Source of the DNA: an uncultured Paracoccaceae bacterium
GTDB taxonomy: Bacteria > Pseudomonadota > Alphaproteobacteria > Rhodobacterales > Rhodobacteraceae
DNA: 64,000 bases
Assembly: GCA_947492475.1 (NCBI GenBank)
Contig: CANLNM010000001.1
Coordinates: 682,001 to 746,000, forward strand
Direction: 5' to 3'
Positions within the stretch are counted from its first letter, which is position 1; every line of letters begins with the position of its first letter. The position numbers and the translations under genes are program-made. Under the pieces are notes generated by a model that had not been told where the DNA came from, searched no databases, and saw only the letters and a program-made list of their open reading frames with translations. Of the stretch, positions 28,371 through 37,776 are shown in pieces.

Positions 28371-28441
28371 CGCATGTCGAAAACCCGCCCTGCCCGCGCA
28401 TGCCGCTTGACGTTGCACGCAGAAATGCGGACTTTGCCGGT

Positions 28442-29185
28442 ATGTTTCCTATTCGTGATCACAACCCGTCCAACCGCATCCCTTATGTTTGTTACGCCTT
28501 GATCGCAGCAAACATCGCGGTTTTCCTGCTTACCTACGGAATCCAAGATAACTGGGCACTGTCCCAGCTCTATTTTGATTATGCGCTGATCCCCCGTCGC
28601 CTGAATGATGGCGACAACCCGCAGGCGTTGATCACGTCGATGTTCCTACATGCCGGATTTATGCATCTGGCAGGCAACATGCTGTTCCTCTGGATTTATG
28701 GGGACAACATGGAAGACGAACTGGGCCATTTCGGATTTTTGGCGTTTTACCTGACGGCAGGGATCGGGGCGGGGCTGGCGCAATATGCAGCGAGCCCCAC
28801 ATCCCCGGTTCCCATGGTGGGGGCATCTGGGGCAATCGCCGGGGTTATGGGGGGATATCTGTTGTTATTCCCCAAAGCGAAAATCGACGTTCTGGTGATA
28901 TTTATCATCATTTTCAAGATCTTCCCCATCCCAGCTTGGATCGTGTTGGGTGTGTGGTTCGGTCTGCAATTGCTCAATGGATTGGGGTCGGATATTGCAG
29001 GGGGCGGCGTCGCCTATATGGCGCATTTGGGTGGATTTATCGCCGGTTTGATCCTGACAATTCCGATTTGGATGCGCCGCGGTGGATCAGATTTCTGGCG
29101 CGACACGGACGGGCACCCCCCCCATCCAGAGGCACAATACAAACACCTGCGCACATCCAATATCCCACGTGTTCCACGTAAATAA
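28442..29185 (+). CDS. Rhomboid family intramembrane serine protease
   Basis: Membrane protease of 247 residues with about six hydrophobic helices. The catalytic Ser is in PMVGASGAIAGVMGGYL and the His in AYMAHLGGFIAGL; the HAGFMHLAGNMLFLWIYG region of helix two matches rhomboids, including the conserved His and Asn. The ATG at 28442 gives the usual rhomboid start (FPIRDHNPSNRIPYV); an in-frame upstream ATG at 28400 lies close to the putA hairpin and adds a poorly conserved leader. Substrates are unknown. It is followed after 22 bases by a VOC-family gene. Confidence 0.9.
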   Translation: MFPIRDHNPSNRIPYVCYALIAANIAVFLLTYGIQDNWALSQLYFDYALIPRRLNDGDNPQALITSMFLHAGFMHLAGNMLFLWIYGDNMEDELGHFGFLAFYLTAGIGAGLAQYAASPTSPVPMVGASGAIAGVMGGYLLLFPKAKIDVLVIFIIIFKIFPIPAWIVLGVWFGLQLLNGLGSDIAGGGVAYMAHLGGFIAGLILTIPIWMRRGGSDFWRDTDGHPPHPEAQYKHLRTSNIPRVPRK

Positions 29186-29207
29186 CAAAGTATAAGGTAC
29201 TGTTATC

Positions 29208-29597
29208 ATGCCCAAAATAAAGATCGACGCCGTCGCCGTGTCCAGCAGCGATATGGCAAAAACTTTGGACTTTTATCGCTGTCTTGGGTTTGATTTCCCC
29301 ACAGACGCGGCCAGTCAGGATCATGTGGAACCGATCACAGCCCCCGGTGAGGTTCGGTTGATGATCGATACGGCAAAATTGATGGAATCCATCATCGCAG
29401 AGCCCCCGCGCCCGGCAAATCATTCAGGATTTGCCCTGTTATGTGACAGCCCAGCCGAGGTGGATGCCATCGCCCAAAAAGTTGTAGATGCAGGGTTTGA
29501 AGTGGCAAACCCACCATGGGATGCATTCTGGGGGCAACGCTATGCAATCGTCAAAGATCCGGACGGCTACAAAATTGATGTGTTCGCTGCGCTCTGA
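29208..29597 (+). CDS. VOC (glyoxalase/bleomycin resistance) superfamily protein
   Basis: Single-domain VOC protein of 129 residues. The typical start IDAVAVSSSDMAKTLDFYRCLGF and the closing GQRYAIVKDPDGYKIDVFA are both visible, making a pair of beta-alpha-beta-beta-beta units. Such proteins are metal-dependent lyases, dioxygenases or drug-binding proteins; the usual metal-binding His near the first strand is replaced (IDAVAV), so catalysis is uncertain. It follows the rhomboid gene on the same strand and may be cotranscribed. Confidence 0.85.
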   Translation: MPKIKIDAVAVSSSDMAKTLDFYRCLGFDFPTDAASQDHVEPITAPGEVRLMIDTAKLMESIIAEPPRPANHSGFALLCDSPAEVDAIAQKVVDAGFEVANPPWDAFWGQRYAIVKDPDGYKIDVFAAL

Positions 29598-29625
29598 ATG
29601 CCGCCATCACCACCGTCAAAACAAA

Positions 29626-29651
29626 ACATCCGCCGAAATTCCGGCGGATGT
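29626..29651 (-). terminator. Intrinsic terminator of the SuhB-type gene
   Basis: A perfect 10-base stem (ACATCCGCCG with CGGCGGATGT) with a 6-base loop. Read on the minus strand it is followed by TTTGTTTTG, the U-rich tail expected for a Rho-independent terminator of the phosphatase gene that ends at 29681. It may also stop the convergent VOC transcript. Confidence 0.75.
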
Positions 29652-29680
29652 CACAAAAATCAAAGAGTTAAACGACGGAA

Positions 29681-30466
29681 TTAGCCGCGAATAACCTTGG
29701 CAAAGTTTTCAAAAATCGGTTCGTTTGCGCAGATCACTTCGCCGTCTTGCAAAATGTCCCCCTCCGGATCGAGCGGCTCTACAAAACCACCTGCTTCTTT
29801 GACGATGATCAGGCCAGCGGCCATATCCCAAGCGTTCAAACGCCGTTCCCAGAACCCATCGTAACGTCCGGCCGCCACATAGGCCAAATCCAATGACGCG
29901 GCCCCAAAACGACGCACACCAGCACAGGCAGGCAACAAACGCGCCAGATCCTTAAGCGTGACAGGCAGGTCCGCACGCCCTGCAAATGGCAGGCCGGTCG
30001 CAAAGATCGATTCAATCATCCGGTTTCGGCCAGACACACGAAGACGGCTTTCATTCAGCCACGCGCCTTCGCCTTTTTCCGCAAAAAACAGCTCATCTTT
30101 GACAGGGTCATAGATCACACCCGATACAATCTGCCCTTTGTGTTCCAGCGCGATCGACACGGCCCAATGGGGCAAACCATGCAAAAAATTGGTGGTGCCA
30201 TCCAGCGGATCAACGATCCAACGACGCGTCGGGTCTTCGCCCTCAACTTCGCCATCTTCTTCGCCCAGAAACCCGTAGGTTGGGCGCGCTTCCATCAGCG
30301 CTTCGCGGATCACTTCTTCGGCGCGTTTATCCGCTTTGCTTACGAAATCGCCCGGCCCCTTAGAACTGACCTGCAGATTCTCAACTTCGCCGAAATCCTT
30401 AAGAAGACCACGCCCAGCGATCCGGGCGGTTTTAATCATTACGTTAAGATTGGCACTGGTCGCCAT
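29681..30466 (-). CDS. suhB: Inositol-phosphate phosphatase SuhB family
   Basis: Metal-dependent phosphomonoesterase of 261 residues. The ATG at 30466 follows GGAGG at ideal spacing, so the longer open frame upstream is not used. Family motifs are LGEEDGE (metal-binding Glu), RRWIVDPLDGTTNFLHGLPHWAVSIA (metal-binding Asp residues) and LNAWDMAAGLIIVKEAGG (third metal site). E. coli SuhB hydrolyses inositol 1-phosphate and also acts in rRNA transcription complexes. Here it is a single transcription unit with its own terminator. Other substrates such as 3'-phosphoadenosine phosphate or histidinol phosphate cannot be excluded but the motif set fits SuhB best. Confidence 0.9.
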   Translation of the reverse strand: MATSANLNVMIKTARIAGRGLLKDFGEVENLQVSSKGPGDFVSKADKRAEEVIREALMEARPTYGFLGEEDGEVEGEDPTRRWIVDPLDGTTNFLHGLPHWAVSIALEHKGQIVSGVIYDPVKDELFFAEKGEGAWLNESRLRVSGRNRMIESIFATGLPFAGRADLPVTLKDLARLLPACAGVRRFGAASLDLAYVAAGRYDGFWERRLNAWDMAAGLIIVKEAGGFVEPLDPEGDILQDGEVICANEPIFENFAKVIRG

Positions 30467-30687
30467 CACGGCCTCCGAAAAAATTGCATCATGTGGGATT
30501 GCATCAAGAGTGAGCCTATAGGCGCAAACACCCATATAGAGCAAGGGGCTGAGCGGAATTAGGCACTGCGTTGCATGGCAATTCCGCACAAATCTGTAGA
30601 GACAATTGTTCCTAAAGAATTATATCCAGATTAACCCTTCATTCAGATCAAGCCCCCTAATGTGCGATGTAACTCAGGCTGTGGATC

Positions 30688-32694
30688 ATGATCAACCTAA
30701 CGCTAGAAGACATCCGATACGAAAGCAGGTTCGTTTCCCGCATCGAACGACGCGATCAACCCAAACGGTTGGCAGCGGCGGTTATGATGATCGGCATCTG
30801 CCTGTGGTCAGGTCAAGTCACTGAAACGGTTTATATATTCTCGGCCATTGGGTTTAGCGAACTGCTGTCGATCTGGATCGGAAAACGGTTTCCAAAACGG
30901 GATGACCACATCCCCATCTGGTTGATCGGCATTTTATGGTGCAACAATCTGTTTTCCACGGTTGCGTATTTACTGCCGACTTTGCTGCTGTCAAGCCAGC
31001 CCTCTTTGGCGCTGTTTATCGCCGGTTTCCTATGGATGTGCGGGTCACTGGTTCATATCGCAAATACATTTGCTTTTTTGCCGTTCTTTAACTTCTCAAT
31101 GATGACGCCAGCATTGCTTGTGGCCTTTGGGGTGCTGTTTCAACTGGCAAACAATACTTTTGGCGTTGCACCAACCCATCACTGGATCGCTACGGCAGGC
31201 CTGCTGATTGTTTATGTTTTTAACGCCCTAGAAACGTTGAAAAAGCAAAAGGATACGCACAAACAACTGCGCAATGCCCGACGCGAATCCAACGCACAAT
31301 TGCGTAAACTCGAATACATGACGCAGCATGATGGTTTGACGGGCCTGTTAAACAGGTGGGCGTTTGAGGAAATGCTGCAAAACATGATTGTTAGATCAGA
31401 TACCGAATCTCGGGTCGCGGTATTCATTCTGGACCTTGACGGATTTAAGCCCATCAATGACACTTATACTCACGAAGCAGGCGATCATGTTTTACGAACG
31501 ATTTCAACGCGTTTGCAAAAAGTTATCGCCAATACCGGCATCACTGCCCGACTGGGCGGGGATGAATTTGCCATCGCCCTTTCAGATCAAAACAGCGAAG
31601 ATGCGCTGCTAAAACTGGCCCATCGCGTTGCAAAAACCATCGCCGAACCAATTTTGGTAAAGGGTCGTGAATTGCGCCTGACCGCCAGCGTTGGTATCAG
31701 CATGTCCACCGGAATAGATGACAGCATCGCCTCGCTCAGCGCCAATGCCGATCATGCAATGTTCAAAGCCAAATCCGCCCGAGACGGACAGGCTGTCATG
31801 TATGATCCAGACCTGTTTTCTCCACGGCCAAGCTTAGAAGATCGTCGCACATTGCGCATCGCGATGGAAAACCTAGACATAATGCCCTATTACCAGCCCA
31901 AAGTTGACATAAAAACCGGACGCATTTGCGGGTTCGAAGCTTTGGCGCGTTGGGAACACCTGGAACGTGGGCTTCTCATGCCCGGCGCCTTTTTACCTCA
32001 GGTCGCAGAGCTGTCTTTGCATGGCGAACTACTTGCTTTGATTGCAGAAACTGTGTTCAGCGATCTGGAGTATCTACTAGAAGCGGGCCTGGATCCTGGC
32101 CAAGTTTCCATCAATGTTCCCGAGGTGTCATTGGCCACATCAAATGGCCGCCAGGAATTATCTGACATTTTAATGCGGTACCCATCCATTCTGGGTCACG
32201 TCACTTTTGAAATCACCGAAGACGTGTTTATCGCGCGCGCCAGTGAAACCATTCAGGAATCCATCGGTCACTTTCGTGCGAATGGCGTGCGGATTTCACT
32301 GGATGATTTTGGCACAGGGTTTGCCTCTTTTCAGCATTTACGGCAGCTGGACTTTGATGAACTTAAAATTGATTCCAGTTTTGTTGCTGCTCTTGGCACC
32401 GAAGAAGCGGCGGACGTATTGGTAGAAGGGTTTCTTTCGATCGCACAAGGATTGGGCGTTGATGCGATCGCCGAAGGTGTTGAAACCGCGCAGCAGGAAC
32501 AGCAATTGCTTGGGATGGGCTGCACCAATGTACAAGGTTTCTTATATGGGCGCGCCATGCCACTTGCTGAAACACGGATTTTGCTCGAGGCGGAAAAACT
32601 CAGATTTCCGATGATGCGTCAAACCAAAGTTTCACAAACAATGCACAGCCATAACCGCGACCACATCGACTTCAAAGGGTCCAAAGCAAGTTAA
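30688..32694 (+). CDS. Multi-pass membrane GGDEF-EAL protein
   Basis: Cyclic di-GMP enzyme of 668 residues. An N-terminal region of five or six transmembrane helices (about residues 27-195), not of a family I recognise, is followed by a short coiled segment, a GGDEF domain with intact ARLGGDEFAIAL (near residue 290) and an EAL domain with GFEALARWEHLERG (near 417), LDDFGTGFASF and LKIDSSFV. Both catalytic centres look whole. It ends four bases inside the convergent metR-like gene. It is the third hybrid of this kind in the window and differs from the others in its sensor part. Confidence 0.9.
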   Translation: MINLTLEDIRYESRFVSRIERRDQPKRLAAAVMMIGICLWSGQVTETVYIFSAIGFSELLSIWIGKRFPKRDDHIPIWLIGILWCNNLFSTVAYLLPTLLLSSQPSLALFIAGFLWMCGSLVHIANTFAFLPFFNFSMMTPALLVAFGVLFQLANNTFGVAPTHHWIATAGLLIVYVFNALETLKKQKDTHKQLRNARRESNAQLRKLEYMTQHDGLTGLLNRWAFEEMLQNMIVRSDTESRVAVFILDLDGFKPINDTYTHEAGDHVLRTISTRLQKVIANTGITARLGGDEFAIALSDQNSEDALLKLAHRVAKTIAEPILVKGRELRLTASVGISMSTGIDDSIASLSANADHAMFKAKSARDGQAVMYDPDLFSPRPSLEDRRTLRIAMENLDIMPYYQPKVDIKTGRICGFEALARWEHLERGLLMPGAFLPQVAELSLHGELLALIAETVFSDLEYLLEAGLDPGQVSINVPEVSLATSNGRQELSDILMRYPSILGHVTFEITEDVFIARASETIQESIGHFRANGVRISLDDFGTGFASFQHLRQLDFDELKIDSSFVAALGTEEAADVLVEGFLSIAQGLGVDAIAEGVETAQQEQQLLGMGCTNVQGFLYGRAMPLAETRILLEAEKLRFPMMRQTKVSQTMHSHNRDHIDFKGSKAS

Positions 32695-33596
32695 AGGCGC
32701 TGTAATTTCACCGCTTCTTGCCGCGTCAATCGAACGAAATGCGCCATAAACGGTTTATGCGTGTCTTCGCTGCGGGTTGCAGCATAAAGTCGGCGCGTTG
32801 TCCCGCCCTTCCCCATAGGTCGCGTGACATAATCCGAATTGTACCGCACCTGACGAACGACCCAATCTGGCAGAACAGCAACCCCGCGATTTGATGCGAC
32901 CAGCAACAATATCATGGTGGTGAGTTCGACTTTGCGCACCAATGCTGGCTCAATACCGGCAGGTGTCAAAAACTCTGAAAACACATCCAACCTGGATTTA
33001 TCCACCGGATAGGTAATCAGCGTCTGATCCGCGAAATCCTCTGGCTCAACCCAAGTTTTTTGCGCCAGTGGATTGGTCGATGCAGCGACAAAAACCGGCT
33101 CATAATCAAACAAAGGTGTAAAATCGGTTTCTGGCAGATCCTCAGGATCAGATGAAACGATCAAATCCACCTCTTCCCGGCGCAGCGCGGGCATCGCATC
33201 AAACGCCAAACCGGGTCGGATATCGATATCCACCTCAGGCCAAGCTTTGCGAAATTGTTCGAGGACCGGGAACAGCCATTCAAAACAAGCATGGCATTCA
33301 ATCGCGATATGCAAACGCCCCGCTGATCCATCAATCAATCCATCAAATTCCGCTTCCAAAGCAGCGACTTGCGGCAAAATTGTTTCTGCAGCAGCCAAAA
33401 GCTTCATACCGGCGGATGACAGTTTAAGCGGCTTGGATCGTCGCACAAAAAGTTCAACCCCAGCCTGATCTTCGATCCCTTTAATTTGATGGCTTAGCGC
33501 AGATTGGGTGATGTTCAGATGATCAGCAGCACGGGCCAATCCACCCGTTTCATGAATTGCTTTGATCGTTCGAAGATGGCGAAATTCGATATGCAT
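32691..33596 (-). CDS. metR: LysR family regulator MetR
   Basis: Transcription regulator of 301 residues. The start MHIEFRHLRTIKAI at 33596 matches MetR proteins; an ATG 15 bases upstream is also possible. The N-terminal helix-turn-helix has GGLARAADHLNITQSALSHQIK, and the C-terminal effector domain follows. In enterobacteria MetR uses homocysteine as co-regulator and activates metE, metF and metH. Here the gene is divergent from metF across about 90 bases that hold a near-consensus MetR site, which supports both the name and the target. Confidence 0.88.
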   Translation of the reverse strand: MHIEFRHLRTIKAIHETGGLARAADHLNITQSALSHQIKGIEDQAGVELFVRRSKPLKLSSAGMKLLAAAETILPQVAALEAEFDGLIDGSAGRLHIAIECHACFEWLFPVLEQFRKAWPEVDIDIRPGLAFDAMPALRREEVDLIVSSDPEDLPETDFTPLFDYEPVFVAASTNPLAQKTWVEPEDFADQTLITYPVDKSRLDVFSEFLTPAGIEPALVRKVELTTMILLLVASNRGVAVLPDWVVRQVRYNSDYVTRPMGKGGTTRRLYAATRSEDTHKPFMAHFVRLTRQEAVKLQRL

Positions 33597-33628
33597 ACAA
33601 ATCAAACTCATGATTGTGGTGAAGTTTA

Positions 33629-33641
33629 TGAATTTGCCTCA
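33629..33641. promoter_or_regulatory. Candidate MetR binding site
   Basis: TGAATTTGCCTCA lies in the metR-metF gap and differs by one base from the MetR consensus TGAA-N5-TTCA. The location between the divergent genes fits joint control of metR and metF. The assignment rests on consensus similarity only. Confidence 0.45.
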
Positions 33642-33687
33642 TGTACCAAAACTTGGGACAAGGGGGCAAGTTAGAAAAGGACGCCCC

Positions 33688-34566
33688 ATGTCAGAGACAG
33701 CTTCACGCCCGAACATCTCTTTTGAGTTTTTCCCACCCAAAAATTTGGAAGGGTCATTCCGTCTGTGGGATTGCGTCAATACGCTGGCCCCACTCGCCCC
33801 TGAATTTGTGTCGGTGACTTACGGTGCCGGTGGCACGACCCGTCAACTGACCCACGAAGCGGTCGGCGCAATTCACAAAACCAGCGGTCTTCGTGTCGCG
33901 GCGCATTTGACCTGTGTCGATGCCACGCGGGCAGAAACGCTTGCCATTGCAGAAGGTTACGCCGAACAAGGCGTGAGCGAAATTGTGGCTCTTCGCGGCG
34001 ATCCGCCCAAAGGCCAAGGTGGTTTTTGTGCGCATCCCGATGGTTTTCAAAGCTCGGTTGAATTGATCGAAGCGCTGGCAGACACCGGCAAGTTCAACCT
34101 TAGGGTTGGCGCCTATCCTGAAAAGCACCCAGATGCGACGGATCAAAAAGCCGATATTGAATTCCTTAAGCGCAAGATTGATGCCGGTGCTCAAAGCGCG
34201 ATTACGCAGTTTTTCTTTGATGTTGAAACGTTTTTCCGGTTCCGCGATTCCTGCGTAAAGGCCGGAATTGATGCACCGATTATCCCCGGAATCCTGCCGA
34301 TTGAAAACTGGAATGGCATCCGCCGCTTTGCCGAAAGCTGTGGCACAAAAATCCCACAGGTGATTATCGACGGGTTTGAAAACGCAACGCGTGATGGAAA
34401 TGCCGATTTGCTGGCAACGGCCATTGCCACAGAATTATGTGATGACTTACTGCAAGGCGGTGTGGATCATCTGCATTTCTATACCTTAAACAAACCCGAG
34501 CTGAGCCGTGACATTTGCCACGCTTTGGGCGTCACCCCCAAAGCTCAATTGCAAAACGTCGCATAA
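33688..34566 (+). CDS. metF: Methylenetetrahydrofolate reductase
   Basis: Flavoenzyme of 292 residues that reduces 5,10-methylene-tetrahydrofolate to 5-methyl-tetrahydrofolate for methionine synthesis. The ATG at 33688 follows AAAAGGA; a longer open frame upstream would overlap metR and is rejected. The N-terminal ISFEFFPPKN with the key Glu, VSVTYGAGGTTR, VALRGDPPKG, GAYPEKHPDA and AITQFFFDVE are all hallmarks of MetF. Length matches bacterial enzymes (about 290-300). It is probably regulated by the divergent MetR. Confidence 0.96.
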   Translation: MSETASRPNISFEFFPPKNLEGSFRLWDCVNTLAPLAPEFVSVTYGAGGTTRQLTHEAVGAIHKTSGLRVAAHLTCVDATRAETLAIAEGYAEQGVSEIVALRGDPPKGQGGFCAHPDGFQSSVELIEALADTGKFNLRVGAYPEKHPDATDQKADIEFLKRKIDAGAQSAITQFFFDVETFFRFRDSCVKAGIDAPIIPGILPIENWNGIRRFAESCGTKIPQVIIDGFENATRDGNADLLATAIATELCDDLLQGGVDHLHFYTLNKPELSRDICHALGVTPKAQLQNVA

Positions 34567-34599
34567 ACGGGCAGCCTCTGACCAAGAATGAGGCGCCAA

Positions 34600-35082
34600 A
34601 TGTTTATTGCTCAATCAAAACTTGAAATGCCAACCAAAGAGACGCTTTTGTCGATGTCGGGTTATGAATTCATGCGCGGCATTCTGGCGGGCCAATATTC
34701 GTCCGCGCCCATATCCGACGTTTTGAATTTTGGTTTGGATGTGGTCGAAGACGGCCGGGTCGTTTTTCGTGGCACGCCTAGATTTGAGCATTCCAATCCC
34801 ATGGGCACAGTTCATGGCGGTTGGTATGGGACGGTGTTGGATTCCTGTATGGCCTGCGCGGTCATGACAAAAATTCCAAAGGGAACCGTTTATACGACCC
34901 TCGAATACAAGGTTAGCCTGCTGCGCGCGATCCCCCTGGAAACCGAGGTCGTCGCCGAGGGGCGCGTTGACCATGTGGGGCGCAGTACCGGCGTGGCCCA
35001 TGGGGAAATCCGCGGCGTAAGTGATGGAAAACTATACGCAACTGGATCGACGACCTGTTTGGTTATGACGCTTCCGAGCTAA
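34600..35082 (+). CDS. PaaI-type hotdog-fold thioesterase
   Basis: Predicted acyl-CoA thioesterase of 160 residues. The ATG at 34600 is preferred since GAGG lies six bases upstream; an ATG at 34588 would add four residues. The hotdog signature NPMGTVHGGWYGTVLDSCMA contains the HGG of PaaI-like enzymes, and the second half has TTLEYKVSLLRAIP and GRVDHVGRSTGVAHGEI. Substrate unknown. It follows metF after 33 bases and its last 20 bases overlap the end of a convergent DUF2235 gene. Confidence 0.87.
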   Translation: MFIAQSKLEMPTKETLLSMSGYEFMRGILAGQYSSAPISDVLNFGLDVVEDGRVVFRGTPRFEHSNPMGTVHGGWYGTVLDSCMACAVMTKIPKGTVYTTLEYKVSLLRAIPLETEVVAEGRVDHVGRSTGVAHGEIRGVSDGKLYATGSTTCLVMTLPS

Positions 35083-36184
35083 GTCCATTTGTGCCGCTGG
35101 CGACATATTCAGATTTAACTGGCGCTTGTGGTTCTTTCATCGCATTCGCGAAACGATGATCTGAAGGGACGGAGTCATGCAAACGTTCTGACGGGTCCTG
35201 CCCGATCACGCGTTTATGGCGTGACACAAACAATTTGCCCCAGCCCTGCCATGTGCCGACCATTGGGGCCGACGGGTCACACGGAAACCGGCCGCGCCAT
35301 CCCACAGGCAATTCCAGCCCGCAATCTTCGAGCCGCTCTAACATCCAGACCAACGGAATATTGGCCAAAGGGCGGGCCGGTTCGTAGCCGGTCAATTGCC
35401 CGCCGATATCGCCATGTGTGCCTTTGAACCAAACCTGTTCCATTTTGCCGGCCCACCCTTCGGGTGATGACCATAAGACCGGCGTAAAAGCATCCCGAGT
35501 TTCGTCCAACGCAAGTGCATGAAACCCATGCCGAACCGAAGGGCCCAACCGATGATTGTGAAATTCATGACGCGCCTCTGCCCAACGCCAGAATACAGGC
35601 AGCCTCAGCCCCAGCGCTTTGACGGTATCCCAAGCCGCAACAGCCTCTATTGCGACCTCGTCATGACAAAACCGGTTGGTGAATACCGTCGCATCGCCAT
35701 TGGCCGATCCCAACCGGTAATACCGATAAACAGACCGAATATTGCGGGCAGTGGCATGTTCGGCCTTTACCAGTCCAACCATATCAATGACGCCCGCCAA
35801 GGATCGTACAGCAAAGGCCCCGCGGGAATATCCAATTAAAACAATCTTATCGCCGGGGCGATAGCGCGACGCGAGGACCCCGTAGGCCCGTTCAATCTGT
35901 CGATTGATGCCTTTCCCTGACGCCACATCCCAGGTTTTGCTCCAATCTTGCCATTGTACGCCCGCCTCGTAATAGACGGTCAGATTGGCTTTTTGGCCAA
36001 CCTCGCAGAGCAATTTATAGGTTTTGCCAGCATTGGTTTCGCAGCCGGGTCGCAGACTGGACATGGTGCCATCCAACACAATCACATGTGTTGCAGGACC
36101 TCGTTTGCGTCCCGCACCCTGAGAGCGTTCCGGACCTAGCCCGAGTAACCCTAATATGCGATCACGAAACCGCATCAAACCCAT
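35063..36184 (-). CDS. DUF2235 alpha/beta hydrolase-like protein
   Basis: Protein of 373 residues of the DUF2235 family, which includes phospholipase-like effectors and other cytosolic hydrolases. The strand-turn nucleophile motif IVLIGYSRGAFAVRSLAG shows the GxSxG Ser; FKGTHGDIGGQL supplies the conserved DUF2235 His/Asp segment, and THVIVLDGTMSSL opens the fold. There is no signal peptide and no type VI secretion gene nearby, so an effector role is not supported by context. The ATG at 36184 has AGGAG three bases upstream, rather close; an ATG at 36175 is alternative. Biological role unknown. Confidence 0.82.
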   Translation of the reverse strand: MGLMRFRDRILGLLGLGPERSQGAGRKRGPATHVIVLDGTMSSLRPGCETNAGKTYKLLCEVGQKANLTVYYEAGVQWQDWSKTWDVASGKGINRQIERAYGVLASRYRPGDKIVLIGYSRGAFAVRSLAGVIDMVGLVKAEHATARNIRSVYRYYRLGSANGDATVFTNRFCHDEVAIEAVAAWDTVKALGLRLPVFWRWAEARHEFHNHRLGPSVRHGFHALALDETRDAFTPVLWSSPEGWAGKMEQVWFKGTHGDIGGQLTGYEPARPLANIPLVWMLERLEDCGLELPVGWRGRFPCDPSAPMVGTWQGWGKLFVSRHKRVIGQDPSERLHDSVPSDHRFANAMKEPQAPVKSEYVASGTNGLSSEAS

Positions 36185-36345
36185 CTGCTCCTTCTCTGCT
36201 CTTCACCGAAAGGGTGATTGCGTTAGGTGGAACATCAGCTTTGCGGAATTTCCTTTCGATAAGGTAACGCCGCCCTGTTCCATTACCTTAACATAGGCAC
36301 GAAATTTAAGAAAAACCGTTACAAAATATCACAGTTCGGTTGGGA

Positions 36346-36831
36346 TCATGCCTTCTCAGAGGCAAATCGGCGCTCGACCAGAGTTTTCAGTTTTTCCAGA
36401 TCCCGTTGATTTGCGCGGCGCATGGCCCCCTGCAAAAAGGGTCGGAAAAGCCGTGTAAACCCTGTCGGTTCACCACGATTGCGCAGCGACATCCGGGTTT
36501 TTGTCGCCCCAATCGTTTCCCATTTGTAACTGGTTTCCATGGAAAACGGACCATCTGAACTGCGCATCACCAACCGGTCCCCCGGCACCAGATCCACAAC
36601 TTCGTAAGTATAGCTCAGGGCGCGCCCCAAAAATTTGGCCCCGAATTTCATTCGGGCGGATTTGGACATTTTGGCCGGTCCGACCCAATCCATCGATGTG
36701 ATATTATCGTACCATTCCGGGGCGTTATCCGGATCCACGGCATAGTCGTACACCGCGCCGCGTGGTGCGCTGATTTCTATCTGCGTTGTGATATCGACCG
36801 ACTTGGTCCCCGCACCTTCCATCGTACTCAC
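36346..36831 (-). CDS. SRPBCC (START-like) family protein
   Basis: Protein of 161 residues of the polyketide cyclase/START-like fold that binds hydrophobic ligands. The pattern ITTQIEISAPRGAVYDYAVDPDNAPEWY at the N-terminus, then VVDLVPGDRLVMRS and a long C-terminal helix (FLQGAMRRANQRDLEKLKTLV), is typical. No catalytic residues are evident. It overlaps the upstream EamA transporter gene by one base, so both are cotranscribed, but a shared role is unclear. Confidence 0.82.
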   Translation of the reverse strand: MSTMEGAGTKSVDITTQIEISAPRGAVYDYAVDPDNAPEWYDNITSMDWVGPAKMSKSARMKFGAKFLGRALSYTYEVVDLVPGDRLVMRSSDGPFSMETSYKWETIGATKTRMSLRNRGEPTGFTRLFRPFLQGAMRRANQRDLEKLKTLVERRFASEKA

Positions 36832-37733
36832 TACCCTTTAACCGCCAAATCTGTGGGCGTAACCTGCCGTTTTGCGCGGGCCTCTCTCCAGGTGATGAAG
36901 CTAACAGACCCTAAAATAACGGCGCCCCCTAACACAACATAGGCGTCCACATGTTCCCCAAACACAACCGCCCCAAGCAGGGTTGCCCAGACCAGTTGCA
37001 GGAAGGTCACGGGTTGGGTGACCGTCAAAGGCGCCGCAGAAAAGGCCAACGTCATCGTGTAATGCCCCAATGTGGCAAAGCAGGCGACCAGGAAAAACCA
37101 CCCCAGATCAGGCAGGCTGGGCGGAACCCAAACCGCATAAGCAAAGGGCGCCAAACCGATGGTGACCGTTATCGACAACATGCCCACGACCACTGCGGGT
37201 TTGACTTCGTCGGACATCTGTTTGGCAATCAAATATCCCACCGCAAACCCAAACGCGGTCCCCAACATCGCGATATGGCCGATGCTGACCTCACGCAAAC
37301 CGGGGCGCAGAATGATCAGCGCACCGATGAGGGCAGCGATCACTGCGGCCATGCGTCGAGGGGGCAGTTTTTCCTTTAACAGGATCGCCGCGCCGATGGT
37401 CACATAAACCGGCGACAAATAATTCATCGCCGTCACTTCGGCGATGGGAATGCGGGTCATGGCAAAAAACCACAAAATGACGGCCAATGTATGCGCCACG
37501 CCGCGCGCTGCAAAAAACGATATCTGACGCTTGGTCAAACGCGCCGCCAAAATCGGCCGCATCATCGGCACCAAAAACACAAGTCCCAGCACATATCGTA
37601 AAAACGCCGCTTGGGCTGCGGGAACCGTGTCCCCCACATGTTTCACAATTGCCGTCACCGCGACAAAGCACAGGCCGGTCAGGACCATCCAAAAAATACC
37701 AACAATTGGCGACTGAGTTATAGGTTCTCGCAT
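36831..37733 (-). CDS. EamA/DMT family transporter
   Basis: Membrane transporter of 300 residues with ten predicted helices in two EamA repeats (for example FWMVLTGLCFVAVTAIVKHVGDTVPAAQAAFLRY in the first and MLGTAFGFAVGYLIAKQMS opening the second). The AMNYLSPVYVTIGA segment closing the first repeat is characteristic. Members export metabolites and amino acids or take up nucleotide-sugar-like solutes; the substrate is not predictable. It is the first gene of a two-gene unit with the SRPBCC gene. Confidence 0.88.
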   Translation of the reverse strand: MREPITQSPIVGIFWMVLTGLCFVAVTAIVKHVGDTVPAAQAAFLRYVLGLVFLVPMMRPILAARLTKRQISFFAARGVAHTLAVILWFFAMTRIPIAEVTAMNYLSPVYVTIGAAILLKEKLPPRRMAAVIAALIGALIILRPGLREVSIGHIAMLGTAFGFAVGYLIAKQMSDEVKPAVVVGMLSITVTIGLAPFAYAVWVPPSLPDLGWFFLVACFATLGHYTMTLAFSAAPLTVTQPVTFLQLVWATLLGAVVFGEHVDAYVVLGGAVILGSVSFITWREARAKRQVTPTDLAVKG

Positions 37734-37776
37734 GAGGCCAGCTAGACGACCCCCAACCAGAATGTCGAGCGGTTTG

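Noticed and set aside
28400-28441. Upstream ATG giving a longer rhomboid protein
   Set aside because: The added 14 residues are not like rhomboid starts, and the ATG lies just after the putA hairpin; the ATG at 28442 fits the family better.
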